Part shown: one piece after another, positions 54,976-64,000 of the stretch | Layout: each line of letters starts with the position of its first letter | Numbering within the stretch: the stretch's first letter is position 1 | Assembly: GCF_030463535.1 (NCBI RefSeq) | Contig: NC_132892.1 | Span: 34,111,109-34,175,108 of the forward strand | Direction: 5' to 3' | DNA: 64,000 nt | DNA from: Salminus brasiliensis | Taxonomy: Eukaryota > Chordata > Actinopteri > Characiformes > Bryconidae | The notes under the pieces: generated by a model | Databases searched by the model: none | What the model saw: the letters and a program-made list of their open reading frames with translations, nothing else | Told to the model about the DNA's origin: nothing | Translations under genes and position numbers: made by a program

Positions 54976-55631
54976 AGTATGTACTCTCTTGTTAAGGCTG
55001 TTGTGATGCTGCAGCAATGCAATGACTATGACTATGGATATCTTGGAGACATACCTGTGCTGGCTGGATATACTGAGTTTTCATCTTGGCCCTTAAAACA
55101 CAACTGATTTCTTAATGCTTTTTCTGGTTGGTTATGTCCCGGAAAAGCAAAAAAGTATATCTTAGCAAGTAAACTCCACCTAAATCTAGTCTACATATCT
55201 GATATTTCTCAATATTATTCAATTTGTACTTGTTTAAAGTAATTTTATCAACTGATCAACAGATCATTTATCTGGTTTCAAGCTTTATTTCTTGACCGAA
55301 GGTGAATTATCTGATATTTCTATAAATAAGCAAAATATCTGTACTAGAATAAGAAGACCCTATTAGTACATACAATCACTTAAAACACGAATAATATGTT
55401 TATATAAGTGAATAAGTCTTATAATATTACTACAACAATCTCAAAATGAGAAATATTTAGAGATATTTAGACCAGATTTAAGAGGCTTTTACTCTAAACA
55501 ACACCTTTATATTTACATCAGGATTAAAAAGAAAAAACCTTATGCCTTCACAGAATGAAGCAGAAGATGAGAAGAAATGAAGATCTCCATTGTGTTTGGT
55601 GTGTTAGGAACTCTAGAACTCATCTATAGAT

Positions 55632-55758
55632 CTAGAGGGAGGGTTTAAGAAGAGACACATTTACTGAGAGAGTGTGGTACACATCAGAGGACCTCACTGT
55701 GAGTTGAAGAGCTGTGTAGGTGTTGTCTTTAGCATTAGGGTGAGCATTCTGCTCAGGG
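55632..55758 (-). pseudogene. isolated cytoplasmic tail exon of another Ig-superfamily receptor
   Basis: Open to a TAG at 55632-55634, with a plausible acceptor (AACCAG) before 55758. It reads AKDNTYTALQLTVRSSDVYHTLSV and so carries NTYTAL and DVYHTL tyrosine motifs. This pattern is typical of fish Fc-receptor-like or Siglec-like tails and not of the CD300-like tails here. No Ig or membrane exon for it was found upstream, so it is probably a relic or a heavily deleted gene. Confidence 0.45.
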
Positions 55759-56564
55759 CTGGTTAGAGAAGGTGTAGTGATCAAGCTGAATGAGGTTATG
55801 ACAAGGTCTACACCTGTCAAATAGGTTCACTGAAAACACTTTTACTATAGGAGGTCAATCGTTCTGATTATGATTGACTGACTATAATCAGAAGCTCTGC
55901 TGTTTTTCATTAGAACAGAACCTTGGACAGCATCTCACCTTTTCACATCTCCAGCCCACAAACCTTACAGATACACTACCATCTGAAGGACATAGAGGGG
56001 TTGAGAGACTGATGGCCCTGAGACACACTTTGGAGACATGACTTAAGTGTTTCTTGCTAATATCTAATATCACTGTGTAGTTCAACCATTCCCAGAGTTT
56101 AGTGAAGAATGTGGACTTTACTCACATCTGACTCAGAGCAGTGGAGATCAGGGAGATGTTCAGACCATCCTACAGCACAGCTCCTTTTAAAGCACAGATT
56201 TCCTGCTGGTTGTATTTCACACTCCACTCTGCTCCAGAAGCTCCTGAAACATCTGATTACAGAGGCTGGAGCCCATCAGCTCTCTCCTCTCTAACTCCAG
56301 CAGCTACTGAACAACACTGAGCTGATTCTGAGAGAAACCACAAAGAGAGAAGAGCTCTGAGAGTCTTGCAGCAGGGTGAGGAAGGGGGTCGGAGAGAAGC
56401 AGGAATCAGCGGCTCTGAACAGCTGTAGTTCTAGTCAAGAACAGCTTAATGATCAGTTAAGCAGTGTATCACTACAGTAATGATGAAAGAGGTTGTAAGG
56501 GGAAATAAAGGGAGCTGGTGTAGTGATGGTGTTACAGTAGGATCTGCTGACTCACCAGAGTCTC

Positions 56565-56613
56565 ATGTTCAGAGTTTCATGAGCAGAAACACCAGAGGAA
56601 GAGGAGGAGCCAT
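56565..56613 (-). pseudogene. possible decayed signal-peptide exon
   Basis: ATG at 56611-56613 is followed by a hydrophobic stretch MAPPLPLVFLLMKL and then a TGA, close to a GTGAGT donor-like site. It resembles a signal exon and may belong to the tail exon at 55632-55758. Short and weak. Confidence 0.22.
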
Positions 56614-56629
56614 TCTCCATGACCTCAAT

Positions 56630-58482
56630 AGCCTACATGGTATCAAACAAGCAGAGGCTTTCTAAATGCTTTTGTAGGAACATATAAAGGTTTCTATTGC
56701 ATTAGAAGGTGTTTTTTTTTATAAGTGATGATGCTCTTCAAGGACATATATTCACTATTACAAGATCCATTTCAAGATCCTGTGCCAAACTCTTGCTGTC
56801 ATAAACTATGTTCAAACAGTCATTAAAGCTGATATTCTGAATGCAGATCTTTTTTTTTAGTTATTATATACAATTTCAAATTAAAGGTAAAAGTTCCATT
56901 TTAAAGTGTTTGCCTTTATAGTGTGTTTTGAAAGACTACATATAAAAAATGATAAAAATAGATTTAAACACACAATAGGAAAGATGATGAAGATACATTT
57001 ATTCAGAAAATATATTAATGCTGAATATACATTTGCAGGAGGGTTCACACTTTGTAGAAATCTGTCACTTTAGGTAGTGTTGAATTGAGAACAGTCTTCA
57101 TCACTACAAACCAATTTGTCCTTGACAGTTTTATGGTGTACCCTGGAGTTTTGCAATATGATGTCCCACAAGGCTTTGTTTTAGGCCCTAATAGGATTTT
57201 TTTTAAAGCTATATGACACAATGTTTTCAAAAGCTATTGTGCTTCCTGAAGCCAAGGCCTTTGCACTCCAGAGCTTCAGATATTAAAGAAGTTATTTTTG
57301 AGCTTCTTTTCAATTCCTAAGATAATTTACACTCAGATCACTGAACACTGTAAACATACACTTGATATCCGCAACCATCAAATTTAAACAAAGACTTGCT
57401 TTACTATTCAGTTATGATACAAAGCAAAAACAAGAAGGAAACAGTGGTGAAGGGTTGAACTGCATGTGATTAACATCCTTAAGTGTTTAACTGCCACACC
57501 TAACAGAAACTGTTACCAGAAACTGAGTCATCTAACAGGATGCATGTGATGTCTTTTTTGTACTGCAGCAGAAGACTTTTATCAGTTAAACTGTGAAATA
57601 TTTGCATGTATAAAATTAGAGATGTGATGTGCTTCGTAGAGACTGCTGTCTGTGTCAGCATGCAAGACTTTAAGCATTTGCTTCTCTTCTACTGCTGCTG
57701 GATGAAGCAGTAATGATCACTGGTGAGTTGATCAGTTGATCATCTGATGTTGAGCAGTGGAAAATAAATATGATCAGATGTTATGACCAGACTGTAGAAG
57801 ACCACAACACATAAAAGGGAATGCTACACGTGAATAGATATAGATACGGTAAGCTTTATTGAGGACTATCAAAAGAGTAAGGATCCTGATCCGAGGTCAT
57901 CGAAGGTCTGAAAGCATACATTTGGACCAAAGCACTACCTTTATACTTTGACATGGTTCATATTTTTATTTACAGTAATAGCACTGAAACTTTTAAGCAA
58001 CTATTAAATCAAGGTGGAATCTGGTAAATCAGAAAAGCTTAATGAACAAATACTTTTGAGACTAGTTTACCAAGGCTAGCAGGCTAGTAAGTGGTTAACT
58101 TACCAAGGCTAGCTACCAATATTTGTTGCCTTAACAGGTTTCTGCAACCAAGAATGAATACTTATTATTTTTTTTCATTTTTAACATCACATCAAATAAA
58201 GTGTATTTACCCACAAGCTAGCAGTGAGTGTCAGGTTTCTAGAAATCATCTGAACATATGCTGTACATATGCTGTCCTCCACGTAATGGAGGAATAAACA
58301 GTGCATACAGGGGGCGTGGTCTCAATAGCCCTTCAGTGTGTACACGTGCCTGGGATTGAGGAGCAGTTTTGGTATCATATCTAATTATTTTAGCTTTAAA
58401 CTTTAAAAAATTGCATAATATTGCAACCCATATTAACAGTAAGCTGATGACCTACAGTTAGATAGATCAGAGCTGATTAAAG
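56630..58482. other. spacer and probable 3' UTR of gene H
   Basis: No supported gene. A degenerate reverse-transcriptase-like phrase (DVPQGFVLGP) near 57160 suggests LINE debris. The segment from 58434 matches the G 3' flank. Confidence 0.4.
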
Positions 58483-60084
58483 CTACTCCAGTCCTGTGTG
58501 GTGTTTGATGATGGCGTACTCCATATCAGGCTCCTCCTTACTGATGTTGATGTTGACATCAGAGGGAGAATCTGGGTTCTTCTGGAAACTGACAGTGGAG
58601 TAAGTGAGGTATTGGTCTTTGGGCGGTTGAACAGTGGAGTGGAGAGTTTTATCAGAGCTGTTAGCAGGTGAGGAAGCATCTGCAGAGGCATTCTCAGGTC
58701 TGGTGGGTTTTATCTCTTCATAGTCACTGACCACAGCAGGGACCTAAGAGTAGACAAGCATGAGAAGCTCAACCAATAAAACAGTATTAACAACCAACCA
58801 ACCACACACACACACACACACAAACATACATATATATATATATTTAACAACTTACCTCTTTATTGCTAATGTGCTTCTTTCCGGACAGAGGAGTGAAGCC
58901 TGTGGATGTACAGAATGAACCTAAATCAAGCTCAGATAGACAGTATCTGTTGCTAGGTGGATGCTATGGTATTTTAGGTAGTTGCTGTGGTGTTGCTAGG
59001 TAGATGCAAAATGGTTCCTAAGTGTTGATTGGTGATTGTCATGCTTTTGTTAAGTAGTTACTATGGTGTTGTGATAATGTGGATGAGTGGATAATATGCC
59101 TTTTAGGTAAGTGGTTTTGCTATTATCCTGGGTGGTCATCTGGACATCTTTTGCTAAGTGACCACTATGTTTTGTTGCGACTGTTATGGTACACTAATGG
59201 TAGTGTTTCTAGAGCGTGCTGATAGGCTGCTATAGTAGTTGCTATTGTATTTCAGGTGGTTGCTAAGGTGTTTCAAATGCTTGCTAAGGTTCCGAGTTTT
59301 GCAGGGTTTTGTGGGTGTTATAGTGTTCCTAAGGTGTTTCTTACAAGGCAGTTCCTGGTCATGGTGTCTTGGTGTTTTTAGGGTGTTGCCAAGCAATTTT
59401 CATTGTACCCCATGAAGTTGTTTGGGTTGTTTTCAATGTTTCATATAGAGGATAAAAACCAGTACAAAAAAAAAAACTGTTGCTATAAGGAAACGTGAGT
59501 CTGATCAAAAAGATCAGATCAAACAATCAGATCAATCAAAACATGCAAAAGCCTTTAGTGTATCCCAGCTGGCCAGCACATAACAAGCTCTTGAACATGG
59601 CCTGACAGCAAGTGTAGTCTACGTGTAACTGTGTTCGTGTATCTAGGTGCAGATTACCTCGTCTCTTCTTGAATATCACAATAAAAAAGACCAGTGCTGC
59701 AATCAGCAGAAGAACCATACAGATGCTCGCAGTAATGGCAGCAGAAGAACCTGGAGCTGAGAGACGTGAAAACAATGAAACAAACATCTGCCCTGTTACC
59801 ATGCTGAAAAGAATCTGGTTAAGATGGTTGACCAGTTTAGCTCTTGAGCTGCATACAAGGACATCCAGTAGTCATTTGAGTTTGATAGTTTAGCTGGCCT
59901 ACCAGCATGACCAGCTTGGCTAGGCAAGAAGTATGACCAAGCTGGTTGACCTCCATGACCAGCATGAACAAGGTGGTTGACCAGCATTACTGATCTGTAC
60001 CGGATCTTCTCCAGAGAGTCCTATCCTATTGGCAGTACTTCTTTACAGGGACTAGACAAGCTGTGAATGTGTAGTTTTTTTTTT

Positions 60085-60117
<33 letters not shown>

Positions 60118-62701
60118 ATTTGCATTGTATTGAATCTTTCCAAGGCCTTCAAGTTCAACTGTCTGTTCTTCCTACTTGTTAATGGGGTATTCATAGAAGT
60201 CTTTATCAAGTGAAATGCAAGCTTGAATGGGTTTTGGTCAGGTGGGTGACATGGCAATTACAGGACATTATACTTCTCCCCCCCAAAAAAGATCTTTGAT
60301 TGTTTTCAAACTGCATTCTGGGTCAGTGTCCCTCAGCACTGCGTTAAAATAATAAGACATAATTGTGCTGTATTTACAGTGACACTGAATAACAGCTAAT
60401 TATAATTGTTAAAAAATTAGTAACCCACTTGGAGTCATGGTCATTTGAGTGCTGATTAGGCAGCATGGTGCCAACAGGTTTAATGTTGATCTGCTCCAGA
60501 GAGTCCTATTCTATTGGCAGTACTTCTCTACAGAGACCAGAGAAGCTGTGTGTGTGCATTTGCACATCTGCCTCAGCAATGGGTGCAACATAAAGTAGCT
60601 AAGTGCATTCATTTGAAGGGATGTCCACAAAACATGTGGACATGGGACAGGATTGCTTATTGACAAGAAAGGAACATTGAAGGGATAGAGACAAGCAACA
60701 TGTGGAAACACTGAGGAGCAGGTGGGATAAGGACGGCGACAAGAGACACAGAAACACAGATACTTGTAGTTGTGGACCTGGAAGGTTGTGGCAGATGTAA
60801 ACAATGGAACAAGAGCAAATCAGATATTTAGTGGGAAATGAAACTAAGGGTGTAAAGGTACTTCTTTCATCTTATTATGAATGGCAGCAATCTGGAGTTT
60901 ATAGCACCGGTCATTTGACAGGAACTGGGTACCAGTTGGTGGTTGGTGTGGCGCAACCGATAACCTGCCCCTACCTGCCAGTGAGCTGTTACACCATGTG
61001 GGAGACCAGGGTTCAATTCCCAGTCTGGGTGACTATGCTGCACTACACTGTTAACAGTCCTTGGGCAAGACTCCTAACACTGCATTGGCCCCCTTCTGTA
61101 ATAAGAGGAACCTTGTAAGGAACCTAACAACTATAAAAAGCCCAATACCACTGAAGTATTGTAGAGGAATTGTGATGCTTATGGCTGTTTTTGAAGGATC
61201 TAGGAAACATTCAAGACTGCATAAAGCACATGATTTGAAAGCTGCTCTTCTAGCAGGACATTACAACTGTGGGTGAGCTGAACAGGAGTCCTATAGAGAG
61301 AAATGAAGACCCTGGGGGATCTGGAAAGACTCTGTGAAGACATTGCAGATTCCTTGATCTGGAGACTATTATCAGAATGAAGTAATCATATGTTAAGTTT
61401 TGGGCATAATATTGGAAAGGAAAGGGTGCACAAAGTCCACGAATGCCTCAATTTCTGCCTTATTAAATGTGCATCAATTCTTATTTTGAGGAGGAGCCCA
61501 TGTGAAAGTGGGCAGGTGCTTGGTTAGAGTTTGTGATTGCAGGCATGACAAATAAAGGCTCTGCAGACTTTGAAATGAAAGTATTAGATACATACATTTT
61601 CACAATGAAGAAACCCTAACACACGTATGCAGCAAATTTGAAGGGATTAAGAACATCCCTAACCATTGCCAAACCAGGCTGTGTAAACATAGTTTAACAA
61701 TGAATACAGTTAAATAATGAATACAACAACAAAAGGAGAATTTAATGGATCTCACTGGTAAGCTGTAGATGAATCTTGGTGAACAAGGTTTCATAATTTG
61801 AGGCACCGTCTTCCCTCGCCACTCCACAAGTATAAACTCCTCCATCCTCTTCTCTCACATCTCTGATTCTCACACTGATGACTTTAGAGCTTCTGTCGTC
61901 AGAGATGGAGAATCTGTCTTTCTGAGACTCTGAGGTACGGATCACTTCTGTATAATTTTGATCTTTTTCTTTGAAGAAGAACTTGGTCTTGTTCTGAAAC
62001 TCCTCTGGATAGGAACAGCTGATGGTGACGGTCTGTCCCAGATAATTAGTCACAGTTGTTGGTGCTGAACAGCATGGATCTGTCAATCAATCACAATTAT
62101 CCTTTCCAATAATTCTAGGTGGAGTATCTGAAGGAGCTTGCAGAACATCAGCACCTACAAATGAGCAGCTTTAAAGATTTTTTTTATATCAAATTAGTAG
62201 GACTTTCTGACCTGTTTTCACTTCCAGCTTTATAGTATGGCTCCACTCTCCTGTTTCTCCACACATATATAATCCAGCATCCTCTGAACTCAGGTCTCTG
62301 TAGATCACTGTAAGAACTCCAGAATATGCAAAGAGAGAAACTCTGCCTTTATGATCCCACGTATTCGTTGATACATCAGGGCTCAGATACACACACTGTT
62401 GTGCTGATCCCTTACAGAAATACCCATTGTATCCTCTAGTGTTATTGTATGTGCAGTAGATCATGACACTGCCTCCTGAGTAGCCAATCACATCAAAGCT
62501 GCCCACAAGACCTGCCAATCAAAGTGAAGATTCTCCTTCATTAAGATACCTCCAATGGTCTCACATTTACAGTTCAGAAGAACTGCAGCAACGTGTTTAT
62601 AAACACACATCAAACTGAACACTGCATCTTATCCGTGTTTGAAGTAGCATAAACAACTGACCTGGGATCAGGTAGAAGGTGAGGATGAGGAAGATCTTCA
62701 T
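58483..62701 (-). CDS. pIgR-like/CD300-like receptor, gene H, paralogue of G
   Basis: Complete model of 353 aa, the same length as G. Exons: 62662-62701 signal peptide (MKIFLILTFYLIPG), 62212-62511 D1, 61756-62079 D2, 59658-59750 transmembrane, 58856-58899, 58483-58743 tail. D1 has MIYCTY, YFCK...QCVY and LYMCGE, but its N-terminal Cys is Ser (GLVGSFDV where A has GLVGCFDV). D2 is canonical (TISCSYPEEF, VYTCGV). Its 3' boundary uses A/GTGAGA at 61756, so the junction residue differs from the other genes. The helix is AAITASICMVLLLIAALVFF. The tail is almost identical to G (VSDYEEI, LTYSTV), but the last motif is MEYAII, so the Thr needed for an ITSM is gone. The D2-to-membrane intron contains MITE pieces and a tRNA-derived SINE. 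Confidence 0.87.
58945..59400. repeat. GTTGCTA minisatellite in gene H intron
   Basis: Shorter and more decayed version at the position equivalent to the gene G array, so it predates the G/H duplication. Confidence 0.65.
60005..60640 (+). mobile_element. two nested or adjacent MITE M1 fragments in gene H intron
   Basis: AGAGAGTCCTATCCTATTGG at 60012 and again AGAGAGTCCTATTCTATTGG at 60498, the second followed by GGGATGTCCACAAAACATG. A (GT)n tract interrupts the first piece. Confidence 0.5.
60930..61090 (+). mobile_element. tRNA-derived SINE in gene H intron
   Basis: GGTGTGGCGCAACCGATAAC (A-box part), AGGGTTCAATTCCCAG (B-box) and then CTTGGGCAAGACTCCTAAC, a tail common in fish tRNA-type SINEs. 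Confidence 0.65.
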
Positions 62702-62849
62702 CTAGAAATGAATTTTAACTTCACAGATGTTCACACCAACTCCACTCCACTGTATTTATCCTCTGTTTAAGTTTTCTGTTCTTAAACTTTACTCTTCTTC
62801 GTAATGAGCTGTTCTCAGTGTGTGAGAGAGTCCGTCTTCTCCTGTGTCT

Positions 62850-62920
62850 GGTGTCGTGGTTTCTGCTTTACAGGAAGTTCGAGTTGTTCATACACAGCTC
62901 CTCCCTCCAGCATCACTGAC
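62850..62920 (-). promoter_or_regulatory. 5' flank block of gene H
   Basis: GTGGTTTCTGCTTTACAGGAAG followed by CAGCTCCTCCC. The right GGAA core is intact and the left half has decayed. The GTGGTTT piece also resembles a RUNX core. Confidence 0.48.
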
Positions 62921-63149
62921 CACAAGCCGAACACAAGAGAATGTTGAGAAAGGAGCTCCTGAACACAGTTAGACATATAGTGAGTTTAATCTACTGCAAC
63001 TGTTGAAGGAATTGAATTAGTCTGTACAGTTAGAGCTAGTGTAAAGTTATAAGAACATGTCGTGCAAATTTAGAGCATGCAGACACAGCCTTTATATGAT
63101 TTAATATGATGTTGTTTTTAAAATTTGAGATTAACCTAGCTACACAATA

Positions 63150-63566
63150 TGGACAAAAGTATTGGGACACCTGCTCATTTATTATTTCTTCTGAAATCAA
63201 AGGTATTAGAAAGTCTTCTTCCCTGGACAGTAGAGAAGCAGGAGAAACTTATTAGATGTTGGACTTCAGCATTGCTGTGAGGATTTGATTGCATTCAGTG
63301 ACAAGACCATTAGTGGGGTCAGAATGTTGGATAATCACCACTCCATTTCATCATCCCTAGCTCCCCAACTCAACCCAAACGTATGGGATGAAGCTTCATT
63401 CCAGAGAACACATTTTTTCCACTGCTCCACAGCTCAATGCTGGGGGGCTTTATACCCATCAGGCTTTGCCTGGCATTATTAGGCAGCATGGTGCCAATAG
63501 GTTCATGTTCATCAGGTCCAGAAAGTTCTATTCTATTGGCAGTACTTCTTCTATACAGGACTAGAT
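63150..63566 (+). mobile_element. MITE M1 copy near right edge
   Basis: Left end ATATGGACAAAAGTATTGGG, then GCATTGCTGTGAGGATTTGA and TTAGGCAGCATGGTGCCAAT; truncated after CTATTGGCAGTACTTC. Confidence 0.55.
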
Positions 63567-63689
63567 AAAAAAACAAACAAACAAAAAAAAAAACTCCTAC
63601 CACTTAGCAGTCTGCTCCAGCTCTGGAAGGAACACTCTTCCAGCAGGTCGGACCCAGGGTCAGTAACACGTTTCAGACTTCAGAACCAT

Positions 63690-63910
63690 TGTTGAAGGTG
63701 GATGAGGTAGAGCTTCATCCTGAACTGATCTTCAGCTGTACAGACGTTCAAATCAATATTGTAACATTCTCCAAGTCTGCTTTTCACCTCCTTACAGTTA
63801 AATTCTGCTTTTTCCTCTTCTCTCTGGTTTGATTGGTTCCCCTTTTCTCGTAAGAGTCCCTCGGATCGGAGCTCCTCACACGAACATCGGCGACCACATA
63901 CCAAAATATA
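63690..63910 (-). pseudogene. partial receptor-gene 5' end near right edge
   Basis: GAGCTTCATCCTGAACTGAT aligns with the signal exon and 5' UTR of intact members. The ATG survives, but the reading MKLYLIHLQQWF ends in a stop with no donor. The promoter block follows (GGTTTGATTGGTTCC, GAGCTCCTCAC). Most like the relic at 54130. Confidence 0.45.
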
Positions 63911-64000
63911 GTAACAGGATATTGAGTAATTTTTGTGATGTCATACTCCTATACATTCACAGAACCTGTTTACTAAAACATTAGTTTAGTTGGAAAAAAA

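Overview
This window is vertebrate, almost certainly teleost fish, nuclear DNA. Genes are split into short exons with GT-AG introns. Tc1-like transposons, gypsy and L2/Rex-like retroelement debris, MITEs, a SINE and (CA)n/(GT)n microsatellites are all present. No bacterial or viral layout is seen. The transposon mix fits an ostariophysan such as a characin or catfish, but that is inference.

The dominant content is a tandem array of eight receptor genes, all on the minus strand, of the polymeric-immunoglobulin-receptor-like / CD300-like (CMRF35-like) family. From right to left I call them H (58483-62701), G (46082-50748), F (36858-44002), E (30378-34254), D (19748-23414), C (12675-16739), B (6023-9089) and A (1-4728, its 3' end cut by the window edge). 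Every gene has a 40-nt signal-peptide exon, two V-type Ig exons (D1, D2) and a transmembrane exon, then a small cytoplasmic exon and a tyrosine-rich tail exon. Reconstructed exon lengths sum to whole codons in all seven complete genes (341-411 aa), so the splice models support one another. A, C, D and E also have one or two Ser/Thr/Pro-rich stalk exons. B, F, G and H appear to join D2 directly to the membrane exon.

There are two kinds of tail. Type 1 (A, B, D, E, F) is built from an in-frame minisatellite of about 42 bp, each unit giving one ITIM-like (S/L)xYQSL motif. Type 2 (C, G, H) has a fixed set of motifs (SDYxEI, YSTV, and TEYAII or MEYAII). The membrane segments carry no charged residue, so most products look like inhibitory surface receptors of leukocytes or epithelia. 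D has lost its tail motifs to a 2-base insertion. E's tail exon is interrupted by a 3.79-kb transposon. C joins a D/E-type ectodomain to a type 2 tail.

C, D and E descend from tandem duplications of about 7 kb that include flanking DNA, and G and H are a second pair. Between genes lie relics of further members (about 10.2, 54.1-55.0 and 63.7-63.9 kb) and a relic of another Ig-superfamily receptor (55.6-56.6 kb). There are also several Tc1 copies, a gypsy pol remnant, a MITE family, minisatellites and CTCF-like motifs. A conserved promoter-proximal block with an inverted GGAA repeat sits upstream of most receptor genes. No rRNA, confident tRNA gene or CRISPR array was seen.
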